A program made the translations under genes and the position numbers. Under the pieces are notes generated by a model that was given only the letters and a program-made list of their open reading frames with translations, was not told where the DNA came from and did not search any database. From positions 6,095,932 to 6,159,931 of the forward strand of contig NC_044920.1 in the NCBI RefSeq assembly GCF_003576645.1: a stretch of DNA of 64,000 bases, written 5' to 3'. The DNA comes from Ipomoea triloba. Its lineage: Eukaryota > Streptophyta > Magnoliopsida > Solanales > Convolvulaceae. Shown here piece after piece: positions 33,942 through 45,337 of this stretch (its first letter is position 1; every line of letters begins with the position of its first letter).

Positions 33942-35377
33942 GCTATATATGTTCGGCGAATTTGAAGGCGATGTCGAGGCAGCGAAAGAGAGGGGAGACA
34001 AGTGAACTGGCACGAGAGAATACGTTGGGGTTGAGTGAACGAGATGAAGACAAAAGCGGGTGAAAGAGGTGACATCCGTGACTGAATCCTGGAGGTGAAA
34101 ACCATTAAATAAAAAAAATGAAGAGACGAAAATGTCCTTGCCTAAAATAGAGATTCACCAGAAAAGTCATTAGAAGGACTTTGTCCAAAATATGATAGTT
34201 TGGGATGTTAAATGACAAAAACAATAGTGACTAAATTTGGAACTGTCACCAAAGACAAAGAGTCTCCACTAGAATTAACTCTATAAAAATATATTATTAA
34301 AAGCTCTAATTGCAATCTTTCAAATGACACATATATTGATATGTTTTTTTAAAAAAATTAACATACAGTTACGTTAGTTCGCTGCTATATGTTCATTTTC
34401 AATATAATACAAGTTCATTTTCAAAATGCGGTAGGTTTATTTTCACAATACTAATGCAAATGCAATAATATACTGAGGGACATCAAATATGTTTATTTAA
34501 GCGAACATTGTAGGTCCATTATATTTTCATAATACTACAAGTTCATTTGCAAGATACTACATGTTCATTTTCAAAATTATAAAATTATAATGCAACTACA
34601 TTATAAATTTATAATGATGGAGATCAAATAGTCAAATAGATTTGTTGGCCTTGTACATTCTATTAAACTAGCTCGCCATAGTCTCCCGATATATCATTGT
34701 GCAATCTACACTGACTAACTACATTGCTTGATCTTTCACCTCTATCCATCAAACAAAATGTGTCTTGTCAAAGTCATTTGTTACAGGTCATCATAACATA
34801 TACTAGTTGTAGGCTTGAGTATAAATAGATCATTTCTTGTGTATCTAAGGTATCTTCTACTTCATATAATCTTTATTAGTACTAGTACTACCAATATCAA
34901 TTGATTGGAGAATTAGAGCGAACCCTGAAGTCGACCAATCGATCACTTTGTACTCATTTAGCAATATAAATTTCTCATTTCCTATCTCATAATGTAGTGT
35001 AACTCTAAACTCTATCCCTAGCCCAATTTATGATATCATTGGTTCTGGTTATGGGGATCCAAAGTAATCATCTTTGGTCCTAAACTGGTGAGTACTTTTC
35101 ATGCAATGAACACACTCGAACTCCTTTTTCTTTTTTACTTAAGCACAAAATTACAAATAGTAGGATGAGTCACAATCGAGTCAATAGCAACACCGCCTCC
35201 CAACAAGTCAATGGAGGGTTGGGACACTTTTAGAAAACAACTTATATTATTAGTTAGATTGGCTAAGGGTCAAATAGGTCAGCTCATAGTGGAACTCTTA
35301 GTACAAGTGCTTGCAGTCAGGCAAGTGGTGGTGAACACCGATATGCCCCCAAATGTCTAGGTACTTGTGCTTATATT
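33680..35377. other. Intergenic, nothing recognised except a TA run
   Basis: AT-rich, with a (TA)n microsatellite at 33893-33938. The short reverse ORF at 33890-34105 reads through it and is not believable. GTATAAATAG at 34820 and TATGATATCATTGGTTCTGG at 35029 are faintly reminiscent of LTR promoter and primer-binding sequences, but no LTR pair was found. Confidence 0.5.
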
Positions 35378-36680
35378 CACTACAAGAAAAATGCACTTAG
35401 ACAATGGTTAAAAACCGTTGTCTTTGAAGTAAAATTTATGTTGTTGAAACCAATGTTGTTGTAAGTCCTTCACAAAGACAACGGTTTTATTTTAACCATT
35501 ATCTATTGAGTGTTGTTGAAACCAGTGTTGTCGAAAGTCACGCACATAAACAATGGTTTTTAATCGTTGTCTTTTGTAGAAAGGACAACGATTAAAAATC
35601 ATTGTCGATTGAGTGTTGTTAAAAGTTTCATGCACATAGACAACAAAACAACGGTTAAAAACCATTGTCTATTGAGTGTTGTTAAAAGTCACGCACATAG
35701 ACAACAGTTTAAAAACCATTATCTATTGAGTGTTATTGAAACCAGTGTTGTTGAAAGTCACATACATAAACAACAGTTTTTAATCGTTGTGTTTTCTAGA
35801 AAAGACAACGGTTAAAAACTGTTGTCTATTCAGTGTTGTTGAAAGTCACAGGTATAGACAATAATTTTTAACCGTTGTCTTTTCTATAAAACAACGGTTA
35901 AAAACCGTTGTCTATTGTGTGTTGTTAAAACAAGCATTGTTGAAAGTCACGCCGATAGACAACAGTTTTTAACCGTTGTCTTTGGTATATAAGACAACGA
36001 TTAAAAGCTGTTGACTATTGAGTGTTGTTGAAACCTGTATTGTTGAAAATTACATATCAAAGACAACGGTTAAAGACTATTATTCTCACATTCATATATA
36101 GACAACGGTTTTAAATCGTCGTTTTTAACCTATTTTGATTTTAAGTATAATAATATAATAAATAACAATTTATCCAAAACCATAAATACTCAATCATCAA
36201 TTCATTAGTACAATCATCTTCAACAAATATGTAAAGTATTTCAAAATACACAAGAATTCATCATCTACTTCAAAATACAATGAACAATTCCAATCACAAA
36301 ATCTAAATATTGTTCACAAAGTTCTAATCAAATGCATTCCTACTCTATATAACTTGATATACAATCTGCCCCTTCAGAACGCACTAGATCAATATTTGTT
36401 TTGTCATAAACAGCTTGTTGGAACTGGAACATGTCAAAAATATATGAATAGTAAATATACAAAAACTTCCCTATTATAGTACTTAGCATAACCACAATAT
36501 GATTAATTTTATAAAATTAATTGAAATAATAAAAAAATGATAAAAATCTTACTGGTGCTTAAACAGAGTATTTATCATCAATGTCTGGCACATGCTCAAT
36601 TAAAGTTCTCATGTAAGCCATGACATAGAAACCACATTGGTTACTATCCGGTTGACAAGGAACCTATACATGTTAAACAA
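35378..36680 (-). mobile_element. CACTA-type element, left terminus with palindromic subterminal repeats
   Basis: It begins CACTACAAGAAAAATGCAC at 35378, the canonical CACTA end in many plants. From 35400 to 36125 about a dozen copies, in both orientations, of ACAACGGTTAAAAACCGTTG-like palindromes form a subterminal repeat field. Immediately inside is a Ulp1-type exon on the minus strand. No matching TAGTG terminus was found to the right, and two MITEs start at 36730, so the right boundary is unknown. Confidence 0.75.
36559..36663 (-). pseudogene. Last exon of a Ulp1-like (C48) cysteine protease, carried by a CACTA element
   Basis: A 35-codon terminal exon on the minus strand begins after a TATAG acceptor (36664-36668) and ends in TAA. 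It reads VPCQPDSNQCGFYVMAYM then RTLIEHVPDIDDKYSV. The Q-(x)5-CGFYVM core is the region around the catalytic cysteine of the SUMO-protease fold, and this C-terminal form is typical of Ulp1-like proteins carried by plant transposons. Upstream exons with the His and Asp were not found; two MITEs occupy that side. The role inside the transposon is unknown. Family call is good; function is not shown. Confidence 0.7.
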
Positions 36681-36729
36681 TATTTGTGCATTAACAATTT
36701 ATCTAGATACATAGATATATAAACACTAA

Positions 36730-37164
36730 GGGGGTGTTTGGTTGGATGGAAAATGGAAAAGATTTTCCATGAAGGGGAGGAAAATGTGTTTTTCCATTGT
36801 TTGGTTGGATGGAAAATGTTTTCCATTGGAACTTGAGTTCCCAAAAGTGAAGGAAAACAAATTCTTAGTTAGAAGGTGGTATTTTGTTTTTCATGGGGTT
36901 TGGGAAGAAAGTATTGAGCAAGTAGACTATTTTACCCTCATCAATAATAATATAATATATTATCACTATTAATTGTTAAGGGCATATTGGTTTTTATATT
37001 CATATTTTCTTACCATTCCAAATCCAACCAGACAATGTAATTCATATTCCTAGTAATTTCTTTTTCCCCAACCAAACAATGGAATCTATTTTCCTGGTAA
37101 TTTGTTTTCCATAGAATTTGAATTCTATTTCCTTCAAATATTTTCCAGCGAACCAAACGGGCCG
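36730..37164. mobile_element. Tourist-like MITE, TSD TAA
   Basis: A 435-bp element with ends GGGGGTGTTTGGTTGGATGG and, reversed, CGGCCCGTTTGGTTCGC. TAA flanks both ends (36727-36729, 37165-37167). It is a second copy of the family at 17543-18136. Confidence 0.8.
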
Positions 37165-37167
37165 TAA

Positions 37168-37468
37168 GGGTGCGTTTGGTTCGCACATGGGAATCGGAAT
37201 CGAAATGGGTATCAAATACTTGGTAAGGGTAATGGGTTTTGGTGAAAGTATTTAGCATGTTTGGTAGTTGGATGGAATGAGATTGATTATTAATAGTTGG
37301 GGAAGAAATGAGGAAGGGAAATGAAAGCCTTATTTAATGAGGGTATAAGTTTTCTCATTAATGGGGTATTCAAAACGCATATTAGCATTCTCAAAACCTA
37401 TCAACCAAACACTAGCAATCATTTTCATACCCATTCCTTATACCTAAACCCACAAACCAAACACACCC
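37168..37468. mobile_element. Tourist-like MITE abutting the previous one
   Basis: A 301-bp element with ends GGGTGCGTTTGGTT / AACCAAACACACCC, starting on the base after the TAA of the neighbouring MITE. Right flank is TTA and not TAA, so the TSD is not exact. Same family as 16463-16940. Confidence 0.7.
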
Positions 37469-39360
37469 TTATATATACTTAGTTAAAAATCTTAAATTAC
37501 CTTGACAATCAATTAAGGTTAGTGTTCATGCTAGCATATCTAGTAGTTCTTGTCAAATTTTTGTTTCTCCGCATCATTCAACACTCATTAATGCATATCA
37601 AAATAGTCAAACATCAAAAAGTAAACACAAAAATGTAGAGCAAGCATAACCAGTGTAAGATATGAGAAGGAAGAGGAGGTTAAAATAACAAAATGTGTGC
37701 AGGTAGCCTCTCAACTCTTGTGTACTTCCAAGTTCCAACCACGACGAGATGGTCTATGGGAGTGCAACAGGTTATTACACCAAGCTTAGTCTTTGAACAA
37801 AAGCACACATTTTGTCCTTACCATGCTATTCTTTTGGGTATTAGATCAGGATTACTTGTTTCCATGTCCAGAAAAATGAGAGTAGAATTACTGCATATTG
37901 CATTCACTTTCAAGCTAAAAAGTGTTTAATCAAATGACTTCAATTCCTCACAGGTTTGATCTAATTAAAGGATTTAAAGCTTCAGGTTATGAACGCTCCA
38001 ATACTATAACTTAAAGCTGCTACCAACTGCAGGGAGCTTGTTTTCACTCTTACTCTAATGATGATTTAGCTATCTAAATGCTACTCATGTGGACGAGGAC
38101 AAACTTGTCCTCTATCCAACCACAACCATGGGATATCGTTGTCCTCTAGACTGATTTCATCATGGTCTTCCTCATTCTACCACAATCAGAACTCACTAGA
38201 AAATTAAAAATAAGTTGGTGAAAAAGTGAAGAGTCATCGAAATTTTGGTTACCTCAAAGAGGATAATGATTTTTTTTTTTTAAAACAAAAATTTAAGTAA
38301 ATATTAAGAGTAACTAAATTTCAAACTATGACTAATGACCTTGTGGTTAAGTGGCATGACTCATCACGCCTCGGTGGAGACGATATTAACTCTAATAAAA
38401 AAAATTCCACCTATGAAACTTATAAATGACCCTTTTGTTTTCTAAATATGATGGTTTACTTAAAAAAATTTATGACTTCAAATGTACTACAATATAATTG
38501 AAATTGTTTAAATAGATTGAGTTTTTATTTGATCCATCATTTTCGCATAGGTTAAGGGTTCAATCCTTAACCTTTAAGTACGGAGCAGTCTTAAATCTCT
38601 AGGTCAGTTGTCCCACCAATAGAGATGCCTACAATTCACCAAGAGAGGGAATTAGTCACTGTGTCTGACTGTGAAAATCCTGAACTACACTATTAAAAAA
38701 AAAAAAAAAAAAAAGCTTCTCTTCAAAAAAAAAAAAAAAGAAAGCTTAATTAATTAATATTAATATTTGATGAAGTACTGAAAGGTAGTTGATTGACAAG
38801 GACAGCTCTATGGGGCAGAAGAAAGGAAAGTGAGAAGTCGAGAGTGATAAACTGATAACAGGCAGCATGCAATGGTGAAAGTGACGCCACCCATCAGCTC
38901 AAACAGTCACACGTACTTCGTACTTTAAGGAATGGCACTGAATCACAGACAGAAATAATTACTGTGTTTCACTAAATACGACGTACTCTAATTATTATTA
39001 TTAATTAATCCCCTGATGTTAATGTAAAACACACAGCATTGAGAGCTGCAAAAAACAATGTGGGAACAACTGTCCTCTTTTGTTTTGCACTCCTTCCCAC
39101 ATAATACTACTGCTTTCTCAAGGTTTAAGATATTGCGAATTGGTTTCGCAAAAAAAAAAAAAAAATTATTGCGAATTGGAAAATTTTCTAAATATAGTCG
39201 TTATAGTTCATACAAGGAGTGTTTGAGAAATCATTTTTAGAGTTTTAGTGTTTGATAAAGGAGAAAAATACTAAAGTTAATGAAAATTTATTTCTTTTTT
39301 AAAAGTTAATTTTCTGAAAATGACTTCCAAGTAGTGATTATGCATTTTGCTCATCACTCA

Positions 39361-39363
<3 letters not shown>
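37469..39363. other. Intergenic, possibly remnant transposon gene sequence
   Basis: No convincing gene. An A-run at 38694-38714 and tRNA-promoter-like words (CCTTGTGGTTAAGTGGCATG at 38339; GGGTTCAATCC near 38557) suggest decayed SINE pieces. Small ORFs lack motifs. Confidence 0.4.
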
Positions 39364-39399
<36 letters not shown>

Positions 39400-39455
39400 A
39401 TTAATGTAGACAGGTTGCTAGGTTGCTAGGTGCACGGCGCTGTCTACATTTAATC

Positions 39456-39521
<66 letters not shown>
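39364..39521. repeat. Two (TA)n runs around a small inverted repeat
   Basis: TA runs at 39364-39397 and 39459-39520 flank a 60-bp segment with inverted ends GGATTAATGTAGACAG (39398) and CTGTCTACATTTAATCC (39440-39456). It looks like a tiny foldback element that targets TA repeats. Confidence 0.7.
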
Positions 39522-39524
<3 letters not shown>

Positions 39525-39837
39525 ATTAATGTTTGAAGGTACGTATCAAAGTTACATGTTAGAAATGCTTGTTAGCGCATTTAGAATTGTTTGACGGTTC
39601 ATATCAAAAGTTAAAGATCAATAAAAAGTGAAAAAAATATGGTGATATTTTTATAATTTTATGTAATTACAATTGTGGATTTGAGAATGCTTAATGGTGC
39701 ATTCAAGGATAACTAAAAGTGCATTCAGAAATTCTTGTATTGACAAAGAAGAGGAAGGTGATACTGATGAGAATTAGATAGTGCTTGTACATTTGGAAAT
39801 GTTTGATGGTGCATTTAAAATTTTTTGACAGTGCATC

Positions 39838-39951
39838 TATTAGGACTCTTAGATATAGATTACTTCTAGTCTGACTATAACTCTGTATTAATATATATTA
39901 ATCCTTGTGTAATCTGTATTGGTTAAGACTCTCAGAATATACAAACCTAAT
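39838..39951 (+). repeat. 5' LTR of the Copia element
   Basis: 114 bp, TATTAGGACTC to CCTAAT, immediately followed by the primer-binding site. Confidence 0.85.
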
Positions 39952-39979
39952 TTGGTATCATCGCTAGGTTAGCTAAACC

Positions 39980-42900
39980 ATGGCCGCTAATAACAGTTCT
40001 GCCGCTGTTTCTTCCGAGCGGACTGTTTCGGATGCGGTGATTCCTTCGGTGCCGATTTCATTATCATCAGCGCATCACTATGTGAGTATCAAACTCACCA
40101 GCCGTAATTTTGTGTTTTGGAGAGCCCAACTTGTGTCGTTTCTAAAGGGTCAGAATCTCATGGGCTTTGTCGATGGTTCAATTCCATGTCCGGCTGCTTC
40201 GCTTCTTGTTCCCGCCGGCGAAGCTTCGTCGGCTACCGTTCCTCCTGCCAATCCGGCGTTCCATGCTTGGGTGCAGCAGGACCAGGGCATTCTCTCAATG
40301 ATTATATCCTCTTTGAGTGAGGAGGTAATGCCGCTCGTCCTTGGCCGCAACACGTCAATGGCGGCTTGGCGTTCCATCGAGCTTGCATTGGCGTCCACGT
40401 CGCGTGCTCGGACTGTTCATCTTCTCACGCAGTTGCAGACTATCTAGCAAGGAGAGGCCTCGGTTGCGGACTATCTCGATCGTGTGAAGGTCCTCCTTGA
40501 AGACCTGGTGCTCGCAGCCCGGCCGGTGTCCGACGACGAGCAGAATATCTATGTATTCCGAGGCCTGTGTTCGGAGTTTCGGGCGTTCACGACGTCCTTG
40601 TCTTCTCGCCCGGAGCCTTTCACCTTGGACCAGCTTGCTGATCTGTTAGGCTCCCAGGAGTTAACGCACGCCGGAGAGTATCCACAGGTGGTTGGAGGTG
40701 CTGCTGGAGTTGCTCATCTCGCTAGGCGAGGTTCTGGGTTCGGTCGTGGTGGCCGGCGAGGTGGACAGCAGTGGCGTGGTGGAGGTCAATCCGCGGCTGC
40801 TGGTTCGGCGTCGCAATTTCGGCAGTAGCAGTCCTGGCGTGGGTAGCAGCGTCGTGGCGGTGGACAGTCCGTGCGTGGTGGTGGCCGATCGCGTACTCAA
40901 GATTTGAGAATGAATCATTGATAATTGGCCAGCTCATTGATACAAACAATATCAAAATACCAAATCCTGGCAGTGGCAGTGTGGTTAGGTTTCAAATTTG
41001 TGACATCCCGGGTCATTCTACAGTGACGTGCTATCGTCGCTATTCTGATGGTTCTCAGGTTAATATGGTTTATCAGGATGCCTCGTCTGGTGACTCGCTG
41101 GACTCTCAAACCTGGTTCCCGGACACTGGTGCCACACTGCCTCCCATGCGTACATTGATGGTGATTCCCTACGTGTTGGTAGCGGTAAGACCTTGCCTAT
41201 ATCTAGTGTTGGTTATACGTCGATATCTACTCCTTTACGTTTGTTTAGTATTTCTCGTGTTCTTCATGTTCCTGGGTTATCTGCCTCTTTACTTTCTGTT
41301 CAGAAATTTGCTTCTGAGAATTATGTATTTTTTGAATTCTATCCCTCGTTCTTTGTTGTGAAGGATATCCGCACCAAGGCGGTGCTCCTACGGGGTAAGA
41401 GTTCGGGTGGTCTATACACTTTACCGGTTTCTTCTGCGTCTGCTTTTCTTTCGGCTCGTGCGTCGGCTGCTGTGTGGCATAGGCGCTTGGTTCATCCTCA
41501 TTCTCGAGTTCAGAGTCGTATTCTGAAGTCTTGTTCAGTTAGTTCGTTTAGTCATTTAGGTTCTTTATGTAATACCTGTCAGATGGGGAAATCTGCGCGT
41601 TTCCCTCTCTCTCAGGTTGACTCTTCTAGTTTGAATGTTTTGGATTTAGTCTACACTGATATTTGGGGGCCTGCGCCCGTTACTTCTGTTAATGGATATC
41701 GTTACTTTGTGATATTTGTTGATGATTTTACTCGCTATACTTGGTTTTTTCCCATGCGTTTAAAGTCTGATTTATATGCCATTTTTGCTCAGTTTCGTGC
41801 TTTAGTTGAACGTTCCTTTAATTGTCGTATTAAATCCATTCAGTCTGATCTGGGTGCTGAGTACAAGAAACTACATTCTGAGTTTCTGAAACTCGGTATT
41901 CGTCATAGGCAGTCTTGTGCTTACACTCACGAACAGAATGGGCGCGTCGAGCGTAAGCACAGGCACATTGTTGAGACTGGTCTTGCTTTACTTGCGCATG
42001 CCTCTGTTCCGTCTCGGTACTGGGACTACGCTTTTGAGTCTGCAGTGTATTTGATCAATAAGATGCCGACACCGGTTCTTAGTGATAATAGCCCGCATTT
42101 TATGCTACATCGCTCACCTCCGTCATATTCTTTTTTACGTGTTTTTGGGTGCTTGTGCTATCCGCATCTTCGCCCTTATAATCGTAATAAGATGTCCTTT
42201 CGGTCAGCTCCCTGTGTCTTTCTTGGCTATCCTGAGTCGTTTCGGGGATATCGATGTATGGACTTAACCACTAACAAGGTCTTTATCTGCCGGCATGTGC
42301 GTTTTGATGAGCAGGTTTTTCCTTTTGCTTCTGAATCATCTTTGCAGCCCACCTATGTTCCTGTGCCTCAGCCCTAGGGTGTTGCCTGTGTTCACTCTAG
42401 TGTTAGTTCTGTGCAGATGCCTACTTCGTCTGTTGACAGGCCTGTTGATGTGGTTCGTCGGTCTCGGTCTCGCACAGTTCCTCGTGCAGCTGAACCTGGT
42501 GTGGGGCCCATGACGCGGAGTAGAGTTCGGGCTGAGGGTGCTGAGTTGGTGGCCTTGTCTGCTGAAGTGTGCCCTGTGGAACCAACTTGTTATACTCAGG
42601 CGGTTTGGTTTCCTGAGTGGCGTGAGGCGATGGATGCTGAGTTTAATGCTCTTCTGCAGAATCAGACTTGGCGTCTTGTTCCTTTCCGTCCCGGTATGAA
42701 TATTGTTGGCTGCAAGTGGGTGTTCCGGACAAAGCGGAAAGCGGATGGTATTGTTGACCGTCATAAAGCGAGGCTGGTTGCCAAAGGGTTCAATCAAGTG
42801 GCTGGTCAGGACTTTTTTGACACGTTCAGTCCGGTGGTCAAACCCACTACGGTATGTTTGTTGCTTTCCATGGCTATCAGTTCTGGTTGGGTCATTTGCC

Positions 42901-44070
42901 AACTGGATGTACGTAACGCTTTTCTTAATGGTGCATTGTCTGAGACTGTCTATATGAGTCAACCTCCGGGGTATGCTGACTCGGATCATCCTACAAGCAC
43001 TGCGTGCTTGGTTTACTCGTCTCCAGTCTTTTCTATTATCCGTTGGTTTTCAGGCTTCCAAAACGGATGTTTCGCTGTTTATATTTACCCAAGGGGAGTC
43101 GTGTGTGTATCTGCTTGTTTATGTTGATGACATTCTTGTCATAGGCAGTGATTCGTCTTTGGTCTCTTTGCTTATTGCTAAATTGTCTGTTGCTTTCAAG
43201 ATTCGTGATCTGGTTGCTCCGGGGTTTTTCCTTGGTATTGAGACCGTGTCTGTGGATGGTGGTGTGTTGCTCTCTCAGAAGCGGTATATGCTAGACATTC
43301 TTAAGCGGGCTGGCATGGCGGACTGTAAGCCGTTGTCTACTCCGGTGCCTGTTTCTCGGTCTGCTTCTGACTCGTCTGAATTGTATGCGGATCCCACTCG
43401 GTACAGGAGTTTGGCTGGTGCGCTGCAGTATCTCACCATGACTCGCCCTGATTTGTCTTTTGCAGTCAATGTGTTATGTCAGCAGATGCATGCTCCGACT
43501 GTTGCACATTGGGCTCAGTTGAAGTGGGTTCTGCGATATGTTCGAGGTACTACAAACTATGGCTTGCAGTTGCGTCAGTCCTCTCATTCTGTTATTCATG
43601 CCTACTGTGATTCGGACTGGGCTGGTTGTCCTGTTGACCGAAAATCCACTAGTGGTTTTGCTGTGTTCTTGGGGTCTAATCTGGTTTCATGGGTTTGCAA
43701 GAAACAGTGTACTGTGGCTCGGTCTTCTACCGAGGCTGAGTACAAAGCCATTGCTGATGTGTGTGCTGAGGTTACTTGGATTGTGTCTCTGCTACGTGAG
43801 TTGGGTGTTCCAACTACTTCTCCTCCGCGGCTCTGGTGTGATAACCTCGGTGCCACTTATATGTGTGTCAATCCTGTCTTTCATGCTAGGACGAAGCACA
43901 TTGAGATTGACTACCATTTTGTTCGAGACAAAGTGGCTTCTGGTGAGCTCCAGGTTAGCTTCATTTCAACCAAGGATCAGCTGGCTGACATCTTCACCAA
44001 ACCACTTGCTGCGCCTCGGTTCATCTCTTTGCGTGACAAGCTTCAGGTCGTGGCTCGGCCCTGCGCTTGA
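39980..44070 (+). pseudogene. Copia gag-pol polyprotein, several disabling changes
   Basis: Gag starts MAANNSSAAVSSERT and has the Copia gag pattern (FVFWRAQLVSFLKGQNL, then DYLDRVKVLLEDL) but a TAG at 40445. A zinc knuckle (QICDIPGHSTVTC, near 41000) lacks its first cysteine, with Phe in its place. Protease keeps WFPDTGAT (near 41115), followed by a frame change. Integrase (41460-42300) has a HHCC zinc region (HRRLVHPHS, CNTCQMGK), DIWGPAP, SDLGAEY in place of SDNGGEY, and the Glu in EQNGRVERKHR; a stop lies at 42375. RT has KARLVAKGFNQ, QLDVRNAFLNG and YVDDILVIG. RNase H has DSDWAGCPVDRKSTSG and ends TKDQLADIFTKPL. Near 43000 the reading frame changes and the KALYGLKQAPRAWF motif is shortened to ALRAWF. 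It cannot make a working polyprotein. Confidence 0.9.
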
Positions 44071-44077
44071 GGGGGCG

Positions 44078-44193
44078 TATTAGGACTCTTAGATATAGAT
44101 TACTTCTAGTCTGACTATAGCTCTGTATTAGTATATATTAATCCCTGTGTAATCTGTATTGGTTAAGACTCTCAGAATATATACAAACCTAAT
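44078..44193 (+). repeat. 3' LTR of the Copia element
   Basis: 116 bp, follows the polypurine tract GAGGGGGCG; near-identical to the 5' LTR. Confidence 0.85.
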
Positions 44194-44248
44194 CGCATCC
44201 GCATGGTCGCACGTGAAGACCTATTCACACATTAACCCGATCGTATAA

Positions 44249-44372
44249 AAAAGTGTTTATCTAATGAGTATAATTGTTGAATAAAAATGAATTTGATAAT
44301 ATGTATATATATATATACATATTATCAAATTCATTTTTATTCAACAATTATACTCATTAGATAAACACTTTT
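44249..44372. repeat. Perfect 124-bp palindrome (62-bp arms)
   Basis: Arms run AAAAGTGTTTATC..ATGTATATA and its exact complement with no loop. I found no mismatch. It lies about 55 bp past the Copia right LTR. It may be a foldback MITE; a transcript would form a long hairpin. Confidence 0.9.
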
Positions 44373-44960
44373 AATTTAACTTTTTTAACATTATTCATTA
44401 ATTTTTCGCAACACTATTTTTTTTAACAAGTAATATGTAAAATGCACGTGACAAAATTTTATAAAGTTATTAAAATATAACATTTTTTTTATTAATCTCA
44501 TGACTATTCTGATATGATTACATTTAGTTTGCGTTATGACATTTGATTCTCTATTACAACTTCATTTTCTAACCCCTAAAACAATTTCATAATTTTACAC
44601 CTTTACATTTTAGTTTTGTTAAAAATTATTAACATAACATAACCATAAAAAATCATTTTTTTAATAAAAAAGTTCATCCAATTGTTGATTACTAAGTTTC
44701 ACTTCTTTCTTTTCTCTGTGTCTCTACAGCTCAATAGTATAGTCACGTGCGGTTGCGGGGCATTGATTCGGGCCTTTCTTCTCCCAAACCTTCTGCAAAG
44801 TCTGCAACAGTCTCCATCACTATCACCATTGAGTATTCTCAAAGTCTCAACATTATTTTCACCTAACCATTACCCCCTCCATTTTTGCAACAATTATAAG
44901 AGCATCGCTAATAATGATTATTTTAAAATTTTTGTGATGGGTCGAAAGAAAAAGAGTGAT
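44373..44960. other. Intergenic, no gene recognised
   Basis: AT-rich; an ORF at 44682-44966 is serine/leucine-rich without motif. AAGAGCATCGCTAATAATG (44899) resembles the AGAGCATC-type MITE end seen at 47461. Confidence 0.4.
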
Positions 44961-44965
44961 ATGTG

Positions 44966-45295
44966 AGAAGAAAGAGAACAATTATGTTTTTGTAGAATAG
45001 TTGAATTTTTGAGTTAAAAAAACCAGAAAACAAAAACACAATTGAGAAGTATGTAGCATGTCCAACGAGCATGTGCTCGATCTTCATGTACCCGTTGGAC
45101 GATTAGAGTAGTTGCCAGCTAGAAAAATGATATAGATGACAGAAGAAGAGAACAATTAGGTTCTTGTGAATGAATTAAATTTTTGAGTTAAAAAAATCAA
45201 AAAATCAAAATGTAATTGAGAAGCAACATGCAGGTTGTCCAACGAGCACATGCTCTTCAAGCACCGATTGGGTGATTGAAGTGGTTGTCAACTAG
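44966..45295. repeat. Diverged tandem duplication (~185 bp offset)
   Basis: AAGAGAACAATTATGTTTTTG..CCAACGAGCATGTGCTC (44972-45075) recurs as AAGAGAACAATTAGGTTCTTG..CCAACGAGCACATGCTC (45147-45255). Several substitutions and indels separate them. Non-coding. Confidence 0.7.
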
Positions 45296-45337
45296 TGATA
45301 ACTTGAATTCTTCTCCATATATATATATATATATATA

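Larger units (their letters stand above)
39838..44193 (+). mobile_element. Copia LTR retrotransposon with ~115-bp LTRs
   Basis: Left LTR 39838-39951 and right LTR 44078-44193 differ by about three substitutions and one 2-bp indel. Each begins TATTAGG and ends CCTAAT, so termini are not the usual TG..CA. The candidate TSD is GCATC (39833-39837, 44195-44199). A TGGTATCA primer-binding site (39953) and a GAGGGGGCG polypurine tract (44069-44077) are in place. Domain order gag, protease, integrase, RT, RNase H defines Copia. Confidence 0.92.
39522..44245. mobile_element. Possible TIR element split by the Copia insertion
   Basis: Left end AGGGATTAATGTTTGAAGG follows a TA run; on the right, CCTATTCACACATTAACCCG (44220-44239) is its diverged inverse. 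Removing the Copia leaves about 370 bp. The left half has repeated TGGTGCATTYA words. Ends are imperfect and the TSD is within TA-rich DNA, so this is tentative. Confidence 0.4.

Noticed and set aside
33890..34105. 71-residue minus-strand ORF ending in Tyr-Ile repeats
   Set aside because: Reads through a TA microsatellite; no motif.
35400..36125. CRISPR-like regularly repeated palindromes
   Set aside because: Plant context, repeats in both orientations, irregular spacing, and a canonical CACTA terminus explain them.
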